From assembly GCA_022844045.1 (NCBI GenBank), contig JALHMM010000022.1, positions 1 through 64,000 on the forward strand: DNA of 64,000 bases, read 5' to 3'. Source of the stretch: Reyranellaceae bacterium (GTDB taxonomy: Bacteria; Pseudomonadota; Alphaproteobacteria; Reyranellales; Reyranellaceae). Below the pieces are notes generated by a model. It saw only the letters and a program-made list of their open reading frames with translations, ran no database searches and was not told where the DNA came from. Both the position numbers and the translations under genes were made by a program. Positions 34,063 through 43,206 of the stretch are shown in pieces. How positions within the stretch are numbered: position 1 is the stretch's first letter; every line of letters starts with the position of its first letter.

Positions 34063-34968
34063 TCAGGCGAGGTGCTTCTTGAAGAACGCGACGGTGCGCT
34101 CCCAGGCCAGCTTGGCCGATGCCTCGTGGTAGCGCGGCGTCGAGTTGTTGTGGAAGCCATGCTGCGTGCCCGGATACATGTGCATCTCGTGCGGCACGCC
34201 GGCTTCTTTCAGCGCCTTCTCGAAGGCCGGCCACATGGCGTTGATGCGCTCGTCGTTCTCGGCCAGCTGCACCAACAGTGGTGATTTGATCTTGGGGACC
34301 GCAGCCGTCTCCGCCGCCGCGCCGTAGAACGGCACGCCGGCCTGCATGTCGGCGCCCATTTCCACGGCCAGCCAGTTGGTCGTGCCGCCGCCCCAGCAGA
34401 AGCCGGTGACGCCGAGCTTGCTGGTCGACAGCGCGAGCGCCTTCACGTAGCGCGCGCTGTTGAGCATGTCGGTGCGCAGCTTGGTCTGGTCGAGCTTGGC
34501 CTGAAGCGCGCGACCGTCGTCATCGTTGCCGGGATAGCCGCCGACCGGGAACAGACCATCCGGCGCCAAGGCCAGGAATCCCTCGGCCGCGAAGCGCCGC
34601 GCGACGTCCTCGATATAAGGATTGAGCCCACGGTTCTCGTGGACCACCAACACGGCCGGGAACTTGCCGGTGCCGGCAGGCTGCACGAGGTAGCCGCGCA
34701 TCTGGCCAGACGTGCCGCCGGGCGAAGGGTAGTTGACGTAGGTCGCCTTGATGCGCTGGTCGGTGAAGGAGATAGTCTGCGCCTGCACGTAGCGCGGCAG
34801 CAGCGCTTGCGCCATGGCTAGTCCACCGACTGTGATCGCGGCGGCGCGCAGCAGGAATTCGCGGCGGTCCATGGTGCTGCTGTGGCAATACTCGTCATAG
34901 AGATCGAAGATGCGCTGGTCGATCTCGATCTGCGTGACCGGCTGCGCGGTGTCATCGAGCGGTGTCAT
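34063..34968 (-). CDS. Dienelactone hydrolase family protein, Tat-exported
   Basis: A 301-residue alpha/beta hydrolase. The N-terminus has a ~32-residue leader before a twin-arginine signal 'MDRREFLLRAAAITVGGLAM'; this leader is common to this exported subfamily, so the upstream ATG is kept. The nucleophile Cys is in 'GFCWGGG' near residue 190, and the Asp and His of the triad lie in 'AENDERINAMWP' and 'GTQHGFHNN'. It hydrolyses lactones or esters in the periplasm. It is the last of three coupled genes: its ATG overlaps the stop of the M15-like gene. Confidence 0.9.
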   Translation of the reverse strand: MTPLDDTAQPVTQIEIDQRIFDLYDEYCHSSTMDRREFLLRAAAITVGGLAMAQALLPRYVQAQTISFTDQRIKATYVNYPSPGGTSGQMRGYLVQPAGTGKFPAVLVVHENRGLNPYIEDVARRFAAEGFLALAPDGLFPVGGYPGNDDDGRALQAKLDQTKLRTDMLNSARYVKALALSTSKLGVTGFCWGGGTTNWLAVEMGADMQAGVPFYGAAAETAAVPKIKSPLLVQLAENDERINAMWPAFEKALKEAGVPHEMHMYPGTQHGFHNNSTPRYHEASAKLAWERTVAFFKKHLA

Positions 34969-35609
34969 GGTGTTGCCCTCCCTGAAGCTTGTTGTGTCGA
35001 TAGTACAGGATAGCCGACGTACTCGGCAGCATGGTTGCCGCCGTGTCCCGGCATGCCTGGTTTCGTAAGGTATCCACGCGGCTGGATGTAGCTGTAGATC
35101 GAGCGTCGCGGCTTCTCGTGCCAGCCGATGTTGAAAGCGGCGAGCTTGGGAAAGAACTGCAACTCGCTGTAGGGCAGGTGGTCATGGATCCACCAGGCGA
35201 TCGCCTGCCACGAACCGCCCTGTGTATAGCGATCGGCCACCCAGGGGATGATGATCGACGCCGAGGCGCCGATATGGCCCTTGGCGTCGCGGCGATCCCA
35301 GATGTGGCGTGCGAAATTGTACTCGTTGCGCGAGCAGCCGAGCTTCAGTCGGTTGCACAGCGAATTCATCTCCGGTGAACGGTAGGCCGAGCGGATCGCC
35401 AGCCGGCCGAAGGTCGCCTGCAACGGCTCGAGCAAATCCTCGCACAGGCGCGAGCCAGCCTCGATGGCCAGCGCCGGGTCGTCGGGCACGTTGCTGATGC
35501 CGTAGATCTGCGCCGTCTCGCTGTAGAGGAAGTCGCGCAGGAAGAAATTCGCCGACAGCCGCACGCGGCTTAGCGTCTCCAGCTTGCGCACCTGGCCGGG
35601 CGTCGCCAT
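34965..35609 (-). CDS. Peptidase M15-like protein
   Basis: A 214-residue protein. 'SANFFLRDFLYSETAQIYGI' and 'LLEPLQATFGRLAIRSAYRS' match the peptidase M15 (D-Ala-D-Ala carboxypeptidase-like) layout, in which an S-x-H-x(6)-D metal site usually follows. Here 'FARHIWDRRDAKGH' occupies that place with altered spacing, so metal binding and peptidase activity are uncertain. No signal peptide is visible. The gene is coupled at both ends: its ATG shares a base with the racemase stop (TGATG), and its stop overlaps the hydrolase start (ATGA). Confidence 0.7.
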   Translation of the reverse strand: MATPGQVRKLETLSRVRLSANFFLRDFLYSETAQIYGISNVPDDPALAIEAGSRLCEDLLEPLQATFGRLAIRSAYRSPEMNSLCNRLKLGCSRNEYNFARHIWDRRDAKGHIGASASIIIPWVADRYTQGGSWQAIAWWIHDHLPYSELQFFPKLAAFNIGWHEKPRRSIYSYIQPRGYLTKPGMPGHGGNHAAEYVGYPVLSTQQASGRATP

Positions 35610-36298
35610 CACACCATCGCCCGCCGCAAGGCGGCGCGCGCCAGCAGGCGTGTCGAGTCCAGCGTCGGCAGCGGCGCGTTCGCGTCGTCCATGATCAGCG
35701 GCAGCTCGGTGCAGCCCAGCACGACAGCGTCGCAACCTTCGCCCTTCATGCGTCCGATGATGCGCTGGAGGGTGTTCACCGCTGCTGGCTTGAAGATGCC
35801 GCGCACCAGTTCCTCCATGATGAGGTGATTGACCTTGTCGCGCTCGTCGACCGTCGGGCGCTGATAGTCGAGGCCGTGGGCGGACAGCTTCAGCGGATAG
35901 ACCTCGCTATCGACCAGCCAGCGCGTGCCCGTGATGGCGATGCGCTTGAAGCCGCGCGCCTTGGCCTCGAGCGCCACGCTCTCGGCGATGTGCAGCCAGG
36001 GCAGCGGCGAGCGCGCCTCGATGAACGGCAACGCCTGATGGATGGTATTGTCCGGACAGATCACGAAGTCGGCGCCGATGCGCTTGAGCTTCTCGGCCGA
36101 TTCCAGCATGAGCGCGCCGACACCTTGCCAATCCCCTTTGTAGATGCGCTGCATGTAGTCCTCGAGCGAGGGCGTATGCATCGTGACCTCGGGGTGGCCG
36201 TGGCCGCCCATCAGGGCGGGGCCTTCGGTGCAGATGGTGCGGTAGCAAAGCGCCGCGCCCTCGGCGGAGCAGGCGGCGATTCCGATGTGTCGGGGCAT
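35609..36298 (-). CDS. Aspartate/glutamate racemase family protein
   Basis: A 229-residue two-domain PLP-independent racemase. The two catalytic Cys residues are visible: Cys81 in 'VICPDNTIHQAL' and Cys196 in 'VVLGCTELPLIM'. 'HIGIAACSAEGAALCYRTI' is the N-terminal block. It probably racemises aspartate, glutamate or a related acidic compound. The start at ATG 36298 is chosen over a frame extending upstream because the conserved block begins there. First gene of the racemase/M15-like/DLH operon, and divergent to a methyltransferase gene 58 bp away. Confidence 0.9.
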   Translation of the reverse strand: MPRHIGIAACSAEGAALCYRTICTEGPALMGGHGHPEVTMHTPSLEDYMQRIYKGDWQGVGALMLESAEKLKRIGADFVICPDNTIHQALPFIEARSPLPWLHIAESVALEAKARGFKRIAITGTRWLVDSEVYPLKLSAHGLDYQRPTVDERDKVNHLIMEELVRGIFKPAAVNTLQRIIGRMKGEGCDAVVLGCTELPLIMDDANAPLPTLDSTRLLARAALRRAMV

Positions 36299-36356
36299 GG
36301 CGGGATGGCCTTGTCGAAGATCAGGGGTACGATGCCCCGGCAAAAGGGAGAACGCC

Positions 36357-37358
36357 ATGGCATCCGAAAGGCTTGATACTACCCGCCTGCAGGCGATGGC
36401 GCTGGCCTACCAGCAGAGCGCTGCCCTGATGGCGGCGGTCGAGATCGATCTGTTCACGGCCGTGTCGCAAGGCGCCAACACCATCGACGCGGTGGCGGCC
36501 AAGCTCGACATCACCCGACGCAATGCCGAGCGCATGCTGACGGCGCTGACGGCGATGGAACTGCTGAGCAAGAGCGGCGAGACCTACGCCAACGCGCCCG
36601 ATGTCGAGCGCTTTCTGGTCAAGGGAACGCCGCGCTACGCTGGGCCGTGGATCACCTTCACCAAGCCGCGCTGGGCGCGCTGGGGCAAGTTGTCGGAGGC
36701 GCTCCGGCAGAAGACCGAGCGCGTGCTGGGCGATTACGAGAATTTCACTGTCGAGGATGCGCGGCGCTACCACACCGCGACCAACTCCATCGGCATGGGC
36801 GCGGGACGGCGTTTCGTACGCCAGGTCGATCTGTCGGGCCGCAGGCTGATCCTCGATCTCGGCGGCGGCTCGGGCGCCTACAGCATCGTTGCGGCGCAGA
36901 CCTGGCCCAACCTACGCGCCATCGTCTTCGATCTGCCGCCGGTGGCCATCGTGGCGCGCGAGTTCATCGCCCAGCACGGCGTGTCGGATCGCGTCACGGC
37001 GATGGCCGGCGACTTTACGAAGACAGAGTTCCCGACCGGCGCCGACGTCGTGATCATGGCCAGCAACCTGCCGCAGTACAGCCCGGATCTGATCCAGCTG
37101 GTGGTCGGCAAAGCCTTCGCCGCCCTCGAGCCCGGCGGTGAAATGCACCTGATCGGCGAGACCATGCGCGACAGCCGCGACGGGCCGCTCAATCCCACAC
37201 TCTGGGGACTGAACGAGGCGGTGTTCAACAGCACCGGACAGGCGCATTCGGAGTCAGACGTCAAAGGCTTCTTCGCGCGCGCCGGCTTCACCGGCATCAC
37301 GGTCAACGAGTTCATTCCCGGCGTGCTCAGCCGGATCACCGGCCGCAAGCCGGGCTGA
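36357..37358 (+). CDS. SAM-dependent O-methyltransferase-like protein
   Basis: A 333-residue methyltransferase of the two-domain kind seen in acetylserotonin or hydroxyneurosporene methyltransferases. Residues 1-90 form a winged-helix dimerisation domain ('AAKLDITRRNAERMLTALTA'), and the Rossmann domain has motif I 'ILDLGGGSGAYSIVAAQTWP' and 'FDLPPVAIVAREF' as motif II. The acceptor is unknown. The ATG follows AAAAGGGAG. No pigment or antibiotic genes are adjacent, so the role cannot be read from context. Confidence 0.88.
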   Translation: MASERLDTTRLQAMALAYQQSAALMAAVEIDLFTAVSQGANTIDAVAAKLDITRRNAERMLTALTAMELLSKSGETYANAPDVERFLVKGTPRYAGPWITFTKPRWARWGKLSEALRQKTERVLGDYENFTVEDARRYHTATNSIGMGAGRRFVRQVDLSGRRLILDLGGGSGAYSIVAAQTWPNLRAIVFDLPPVAIVAREFIAQHGVSDRVTAMAGDFTKTEFPTGADVVIMASNLPQYSPDLIQLVVGKAFAALEPGGEMHLIGETMRDSRDGPLNPTLWGLNEAVFNSTGQAHSESDVKGFFARAGFTGITVNEFIPGVLSRITGRKPG

Positions 37359-37475
37359 CCGGGTAGGTCGGCGCGAGCCAGGTGCGCCGCGTTTCGCGAC
37401 GCGGTGCTTCGATCCGACAGACGGTGATGGACAGGGTGAACGCTCCGGGCGCGCGCACATGGCTGATGCCCGGCT

Positions 37476-37491
37476 ATGAATGATGATTCAT
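37476..37491. promoter_or_regulatory. Palindrome upstream of ABC transporter operon
   Basis: ATGAAT-GATG-ATTCAT is a perfect 6-bp inverted repeat with a 4-bp centre, 150 bp before the binding-protein start in a 283-bp gap. It could be an operator. The rest of the gap holds no convincing promoter and no gene; a frame open from 37480 is only the N-terminal extension of the binding-protein frame. Confidence 0.3.
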
Positions 37492-37641
37492 CGTTTCGTC
37501 ATCGCTGTCGCCTGTGATCTACTGCTTGCCATTCCGGATGCGGCGCGTCGACGGAGGACGCGCCATCATCCGCCCCGGCCGCAAGAGTCGGGTCGCGACA
37601 ACGATTACGGCGCCTTGAGCGGCGCCTCGGAGGAAACGACG

Positions 37642-39255
37642 ATGTCCCGTCCGTTGGGGAGGATGGCGGCCGCTATCGTGCTCGCCACTGCTACGCTGGC
37701 CGCCGCCACTCTGTCCGCCAGCATGGCGCTGGCCCAAAAGTCTGGCGGCACACTGCGCATAACGCATCGCGACAATCCGCCGAGCGCCTCGATCCACGAG
37801 GAGGCGACGATCTCCACCGTCATGCCGTTCATGTCGGTGTTCAACAACCTCGTGATGTTCGATCCCAAGACCAAGCAGAACACGCCTGACGTGATCATTC
37901 CCGACCTGGCCGAGTCTTGGGCCTGGGGCAACGACGGCACGACGTTGACCTTCAAGTTGCGCTCCGGCGTGAAGTGGCACGACGGCAAGCCGTTCACGAG
38001 CGCCGACGTGAAGTGCACCTGGGACGGCCTGATCGGCAAGAACGAGGCGCGCCTGCGCAAGAATCCCCGCAAGGCCTGGTACTTCAATCTCAAGGAGGTG
38101 ACCGTCCAGGGCGACCAGGAGGTGACGTTCCATCTCGGCCGGCCGCAGCCCTCGCTGCTTACCATGCTCGCTGGCGCCTTCTCGCCGGTCTATCCGTGCC
38201 ACGTCAACGCCGCGCAGATGCGCACCAAGCCGATCGGCACCGGCCCCTTCAGGTTCGTCGAGTTCCGGCAGAACGAGGGCATGAAGGTGGTAAAGAATCC
38301 CGACTACTGGAAGCCGGGCCTGCCCTATCTCGACGCCATCGAATTCACCATTATCCCCAACCGCTCGACTTCGGTGCTGGCCTTCGTTTCCGGCAAGTTC
38401 GACATGACCTTCACGGCCGACCTGTCGTTCCCCGTCATGAAGGAGCTGCAGTCGCAGGCGCCGAAGGCGATCTGCGAGATGTTACCGACCAACACCCAGG
38501 CCAACCTGCTGGTCAACCGCGAGAAGCCGCCGTTCGACGACGCCAAGCTACGTCGTGTGCTGTCGCTGTCGCTCGATCGCAAGGCGTTCATCGATATCCT
38601 GAGCGAGGGCAACAGCGACATCGGCGCCAGCATGTTGCCGCCACCGGCCGGCATCTGGGGTATGTCGCCGGAATTCCTCGCCACAGTGCCGGGCTATAGC
38701 CCCGACATGACCGCGCGCCGCGAGGAAGCGCGCAAGATCATGAAGGAGCTGGGCTACGGTCCGGACAAGCCGCTGAAGCTCAAGGTCTCGACCCGCAACA
38801 TTCCGAGCTATCGCGACCCGGCGGTGATCCTGATCGACCATCTCAAACAGGTCCATGTCGAGGCCGAGCTCGAGCCGCTGGACACCCCGGTGTGGTACGC
38901 CCGCATGCTGCGCAAGGACTACAGCATCGGGCTCAACGTGCAGGGCGTCGGCATCGACGACCCCGACGTGGTGTTCTACGAGACCTTCGCCTGCGGCTCG
39001 GAGCGCAATTACACGAACTACTGCAATCCAGAGCTCGAGAAGCTCATGCACCAGCAGTCGCAGATGACAGACTTCGAGAAGCGGCGCGCGCTGGTTTGGG
39101 AGATCGACAAGAAGCTCCAGGAGGACGGCGCGCGTCCGGTTATCTCGCACGGTCGCGGCGCCACCTGCTGGCACCCCCAGGTCAAGGGCGTGAACATCGC
39201 CGTCAACTCGATATACAACCACTGGCGCTTCGAGCACGTCTGGCTCGACAAGTAG
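37642..39255 (+). CDS. ABC transporter solute-binding protein, family 5
   Basis: A 537-residue periplasmic binding protein of the peptide/nickel class. A Sec signal peptide covers residues 1-31 ('AAAIVLATATLAAATLSASM', cleavage after 'ALA'). The SBP_bac_5 core includes 'LAESWAWGNDGTTLTFKLRS', 'GVKWHDGKPFTSADV' and 'GTGPFRFVEF'. The ligand may be a dipeptide, an opine, glutathione or another small molecule. The ATG follows GGAGG. First gene of a five-gene transporter operon in the usual order. Confidence 0.94.
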   Translation: MSRPLGRMAAAIVLATATLAAATLSASMALAQKSGGTLRITHRDNPPSASIHEEATISTVMPFMSVFNNLVMFDPKTKQNTPDVIIPDLAESWAWGNDGTTLTFKLRSGVKWHDGKPFTSADVKCTWDGLIGKNEARLRKNPRKAWYFNLKEVTVQGDQEVTFHLGRPQPSLLTMLAGAFSPVYPCHVNAAQMRTKPIGTGPFRFVEFRQNEGMKVVKNPDYWKPGLPYLDAIEFTIIPNRSTSVLAFVSGKFDMTFTADLSFPVMKELQSQAPKAICEMLPTNTQANLLVNREKPPFDDAKLRRVLSLSLDRKAFIDILSEGNSDIGASMLPPPAGIWGMSPEFLATVPGYSPDMTARREEARKIMKELGYGPDKPLKLKVSTRNIPSYRDPAVILIDHLKQVHVEAELEPLDTPVWYARMLRKDYSIGLNVQGVGIDDPDVVFYETFACGSERNYTNYCNPELEKLMHQQSQMTDFEKRRALVWEIDKKLQEDGARPVISHGRGATCWHPQVKGVNIAVNSIYNHWRFEHVWLDK

Positions 39256-39298
39256 TCATCGTCGCGTTCCCCGAACACAAAGCGCGCAGGCCAATCCC

Positions 39299-40246
39299 AT
39301 GGGCTCCTATATCGTCAGGCGTCTGCTGCTGATGGCGTTGACCCTATTCGGGATGTCGATCGTCATCTTCCTGTTGCTGCGCATCGTGCCGGGCAATATC
39401 GCCGACATCCTCTTCGAATCGGCGGGCATGGTCGATCCGGCGGAGAAGGCCAAGATCACCAAGGAACTCGGCCTCGACCTGCCGCTGTGGACGCAGTACG
39501 CGCAGTGGATCGGCGGGTTGTTCCAGGGCGATCTCGGCTACTCCTACGTCTCGGAAAAGCCGACCATAGAGGAGATCGGCCCGCGCATCCCGATCACGGC
39601 CAAGCTCGCCGTGCTGGCGCTGGTGTTCTCTGCCCTGATCGGTGTACCGCTGGGCGTGATCAGCGCGGTGCGCCAGAATACGCCGCTGGACTATGTCCTG
39701 CGCATCGTCAGTCTGAGCGGCCTGTCACTGCCGTCGTTCTGGCTCGGCCTGCTGATCTTGATGGCCGCCGTACACTGGTTTGGCGACATCCCGATCTATA
39801 CATCACCGCCCAAGACGCTGTGGGCCGAGCTGGCGCTCTATCTCGTGCCGGCCGCCGCCGTGGGCTTCCGTGCCTCGGCGATCATCATGCGATTGACCCG
39901 ATCATCCATGCTCGAGGTGCTGCGACAGGATTACATCCGAACGGCGCGCTCGAAAGGCGCCACCGAGCGGTCGGTGAACTACCGCCACGCGCTGCGCAAC
40001 GCCGTGCTGCCGGTGGTCACCATCATCGGCATCGAAGCGGCCTTCCTGCTGGGCGGCCTGATCGTCACGGAGACGGTGTTCAACATCCCGGGTGTGGCGC
40101 GCTTCCTCGTCGAAGCGATCCGCTGGCGCGACTATCCGATCGTGCAGAATCTCGTGTTGTTCATAGCCCTCGTCGTGGTCGTGGTGAACTTCCTGGTCGA
40201 CATGGCTTACGTGGTGCTCGATCCACGTATCCGGTACTCGGATTGA
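39299..40246 (+). CDS. ABC transporter permease, DppB type
   Basis: A 315-residue inner-membrane permease with six predicted membrane helices. 'MGSYIVRRLLLMALTLFGMS' is the DppB-type N-terminus and 'RTARSKGATERSVNYRHALR' holds the EAA-like coupling loop that contacts the ATPase. It pairs with the DppC-type permease 10 bp downstream. Its periplasmic partner is the binding protein at 37642. Confidence 0.94.
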   Translation: MGSYIVRRLLLMALTLFGMSIVIFLLLRIVPGNIADILFESAGMVDPAEKAKITKELGLDLPLWTQYAQWIGGLFQGDLGYSYVSEKPTIEEIGPRIPITAKLAVLALVFSALIGVPLGVISAVRQNTPLDYVLRIVSLSGLSLPSFWLGLLILMAAVHWFGDIPIYTSPPKTLWAELALYLVPAAAVGFRASAIIMRLTRSSMLEVLRQDYIRTARSKGATERSVNYRHALRNAVLPVVTIIGIEAAFLLGGLIVTETVFNIPGVARFLVEAIRWRDYPIVQNLVLFIALVVVVVNFLVDMAYVVLDPRIRYSD

Positions 40247-40256
40247 GGAGGCGACC

Positions 40257-41150
40257 ATGGCCGCTATCGACCATCAAGCCGAGCTGATCCGCGCCGGCGC
40301 CAACATCTCCACCAACTGGGGGAGCATCAAGTTCTTCGCTCGCCGCTACCCCATGGGTGCCGCCGGCGCGGTTATCTTCGCCGTCTTTGTCTTCTGCGCG
40401 CTGTTCGCCAACTGGATCGCGCCGATGGATCCCTTCTCGACCAACGCGCGCGCCTCGCTGTCGGAGCCCAATGCGTCCTACTGGCTCGGCGCCGACTTCA
40501 TGGGCCGCGACATGTTCAGCCGCATCGTGCACGGCGCGCGTATCTCGCTTGCCGTCGGCATCGGCGCGATGATCTTGGGCAGCGGTATCGGCGTCGCCGT
40601 CGGCTTGGCCTCTGGCTATATCGGCGGCTGGTTCGACCTAGTGGTCCAGCGCATCTCCGACATCATGCAGTCGCTGCCGCTGCTGGTGCTGGCATTGGTC
40701 ATGGCCGCTTCGCTCGGGCCGTCGCTGCGCAACACCATCATCGCCATCGCTATCCCGCTGGTGCCCACCGTGGCGCGCATCGTGCGCTCCAATACGCTGT
40801 CATTGCGCGAGATGCCGTTCGTCGAGGCGGCGCGCGCCGTGGGCATGAGCGAGTTTCGCATCGCCATCCGCCACGTTCTGCCCAACACCCTGGCGCCGCT
40901 GATCGTGCTGGCCACGGCGCAGCTCGGCTCGGCGATCCTTACCGAGGCGTCGCTCTCCTTTCTCGGCCTCGGCGTGCCCGAGCCGCATCCATCCTGGGGC
41001 CGCATGCTGTCGGAATCGGCCGCGGAGTATGTGCGCCGCGCGCCGTGGCTGGTGATCTTCCCCGGCCTGGCGATCAGCTTGATCGTCTTCGGCACCAATC
41101 TGCTAGGCGACGCCCTGCGCGACATCCTCGACCCACGGCAGCGGAGCTAG
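40257..41150 (+). CDS. ABC transporter permease, DppC type
   Basis: A 297-residue inner-membrane permease. After a cytoplasmic N-terminus of about 35 residues come six helices. 'PNASYWLGADFMGRDMFSRI' is the DppC/OppC signature, and the coupling loop is 'FVEAARAVGMSEFRIAIRHV'. A GAGGAGG site precedes the ATG. Confidence 0.94.
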   Translation: MAAIDHQAELIRAGANISTNWGSIKFFARRYPMGAAGAVIFAVFVFCALFANWIAPMDPFSTNARASLSEPNASYWLGADFMGRDMFSRIVHGARISLAVGIGAMILGSGIGVAVGLASGYIGGWFDLVVQRISDIMQSLPLLVLALVMAASLGPSLRNTIIAIAIPLVPTVARIVRSNTLSLREMPFVEAARAVGMSEFRIAIRHVLPNTLAPLIVLATAQLGSAILTEASLSFLGLGVPEPHPSWGRMLSESAAEYVRRAPWLVIFPGLAISLIVFGTNLLGDALRDILDPRQRS

Positions 41151-41156
41151 CGAAGC

Positions 41157-42206
41157 ATGCCGGATCACCGCGCCGACACCGTCAGCAGGACCAACAGCGA
41201 CGTTGCGCTCGAGGTCGACGGACTCACCACCTGGTTCTACACCCGCCGCGGCATCGTCAAGGCGGTCGATAACGTCTCCTTCCACGTGCGCAAGGGCGAG
41301 ACCCTGGCGATCGTGGGCGAATCGGGCTGCGGCAAGAGCATCACGGCGCTCTCCGTGATCCGCCTGATCCCGACGCCACCGGGCCGTATCGTGGCGGGCA
41401 GCGTCAAGCTCAACGGCGTCGATCTGATCCAGCTCGACGAAGCGCAGATGCGCGACGTGCGCGGCAACCAGATCTCGATGATCTTCCAGGAGCCGATGAC
41501 CTCGCTGAACCCGGTCATGACCGTGGGTCGGCAGGTGTCGGAGGCGCTGCGCCTGCACCAGAAGCTCTCGAAGCAGGACGCCATGGCGCGCGCGATCGAG
41601 ATGCTGCACAAGGTCAAGATCCCCGAGGCCGAGCAGCGCGCCAAGGAGTATCCGCACCAACTCTCCGGCGGCATGCGCCAACGCGTGATGATCGCCATGG
41701 CGCTGGCCTGCAATCCCGAGGTGCTGATCGCCGACGAGCCGACCACGGCGCTCGACGTCACCATCCAGGCGCAGATCCTGCAGCTCATCGTCGAATTGCA
41801 GCGCGATCTCGGCGCCGCGGTGATCCTGATCACGCACGACCTCGGCGTCGTCGCCGAGACGGCGCGGCGCGTCGTAGTGATGTACGCCGGCCGCAAGGTC
41901 GAGGAGGCCGAGGTCGGTGAGCTCTTCGCGCGGCCATTGCATCCCTATACGCGCGGCCTGATGGGCTCGATCCCGCGCCTGGGCCTGATGCGCGGCGAGG
42001 AAACCCAGACCGGCGAGCGTCTGCAGGAGATCGTCGGCACCGTGCCGGCGCTCAATGACCTGCCGCCGGGTTGCCACTTCGCCCCACGCTGCACGATGGC
42101 CGACGATCGCTGTCGCGCTGAATACCCATCCTATGTCGAGCACGTTCCCGGTCACTGGGCCGCCTGCTGGCACGCCGGCAAGACGAAAGGAGAGGCGCGT
42201 GGCTGA
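41157..42206 (+). CDS. ABC transporter ATPase, DppD type
   Basis: A 349-residue ATP-binding subunit. Walker A '[14 protein letters not shown]', signature '[15 protein letters not shown]' and Walker B '[13 protein letters not shown]' are intact. The C-terminal oligopeptide/dipeptide extension with '[17 protein letters not shown]' can carry an iron-sulphur cluster. Its stop overlaps the GTG start of the second ATPase by 8 bp. Confidence 0.95.
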   Translation: MPDHRADTVSRTNSDVALEVDGLTTWFYTRRGIVKAVDNVSFHVRKGETLAIVGESGCGKSITALSVIRLIPTPPGRIVAGSVKLNGVDLIQLDEAQMRDVRGNQISMIFQEPMTSLNPVMTVGRQVSEALRLHQKLSKQDAMARAIEMLHKVKIPEAEQRAKEYPHQLSGGMRQRVMIAMALACNPEVLIADEPTTALDVTIQAQILQLIVELQRDLGAAVILITHDLGVVAETARRVVVMYAGRKVEEAEVGELFARPLHPYTRGLMGSIPRLGLMRGEETQTGERLQEIVGTVPALNDLPPGCHFAPRCTMADDRCRAEYPSYVEHVPGHWAACWHAGKTKGEARG

Positions 42207-43191
42207 GGCGGCACAGAAGCAGCGGATCCCCGCGGTCGAGGTCGTCGACCTCAAGAAGCATTTCCCGGTGAAGAAGGGATTGCTGCGCCGCACGGTGGGC
42301 CACGTGCATGCCGTCGACGGCGTGAGCTTCGCGATCTACGAGGGCGAGACCTTGGGCCTAGTGGGCGAGAGCGGCTGCGGCAAGTCGACGGTCGGCCGCT
42401 TGCTGCTGCGCCTGATCGAGCCCAGCGCAGGCAGCATTATGGTCGACGGCGCCGATGTCAGCCGCATGAGCAAGGCGGAGATGCGGCCCTATCGCCGGCA
42501 GATGCAGATCATCTTCCAGGATCCCTTTTCGTCGCTCAATCCCCGCATGTCGGCCGGCGACATCGTCGGCGAGCCGCTGATGGTGCACAACATCTCGCGT
42601 GGCAAGGAGCGGCAGGAACGGGTCGCCGCGCTGTTCGAGCGCGTCGGCCTGCGCCCGGCGCAGATGCGGAACTACCCGCACGAATTCTCCGGCGGCCAGC
42701 GCCAGCGCATCTGTATCGCCCGCGCGCTCGCGCTGGGGCCGAAGGTGATCGTCGGCGACGAGCCGGTGTCGGCGCTCGACGTGTCGATCCAGGCCCAGGT
42801 GATCAATCTGCTGATGGACCTGCAGCGCGGCTCGAACCTCGCCTACCTGTTCATCTCGCACAATCTCGCCGTCGTCGAGCACATCAGCCATCGCGTGGCG
42901 GTGATGTATCTCGGCCGTATTGTCGAGGTCGCCGAGAAGAAGACGATCTTCACCTCACCCCAGCATCCCTACACCGAGGCGCTGCTCTCGGCGGTGCCGG
43001 TGCCGGATCCGGCGATCAAGCGCGAAAAGCGGCTGGTCGAAGGCGATGTACCGAGCCCGGTGCGCCGGCCCACGGGCTGCCACTTCCACACCCGCTGCCC
43101 CTACGCGATCGACCGTTGCAAGGTCGAGGAGCCAACGCTCAAGCCGGCGGTCAAGTCGCCCGAGACGCTCGTCGCCTGCCATCTGCGCTGA
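42199..43191 (+). CDS. ABC transporter ATPase, DppF type
   Basis: A 330-residue ATP-binding subunit. Walker A '[14 protein letters not shown]', signature '[15 protein letters not shown]' and Walker B '[14 protein letters not shown]' are present, and the C-terminal '[17 protein letters not shown]' mirrors that of its partner. The start is GTG 42199, preceded by AAAGGAGAGG and overlapping the dppD-type stop; the frame open further upstream is antisense-like read-through. Confidence 0.94.
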   Translation: MAEAAQKQRIPAVEVVDLKKHFPVKKGLLRRTVGHVHAVDGVSFAIYEGETLGLVGESGCGKSTVGRLLLRLIEPSAGSIMVDGADVSRMSKAEMRPYRRQMQIIFQDPFSSLNPRMSAGDIVGEPLMVHNISRGKERQERVAALFERVGLRPAQMRNYPHEFSGGQRQRICIARALALGPKVIVGDEPVSALDVSIQAQVINLLMDLQRGSNLAYLFISHNLAVVEHISHRVAVMYLGRIVEVAEKKTIFTSPQHPYTEALLSAVPVPDPAIKREKRLVEGDVPSPVRRPTGCHFHTRCPYAIDRCKVEEPTLKPAVKSPETLVACHLR

Positions 43192-43206
43192 TATAGCTGG
43201 CGGGCG

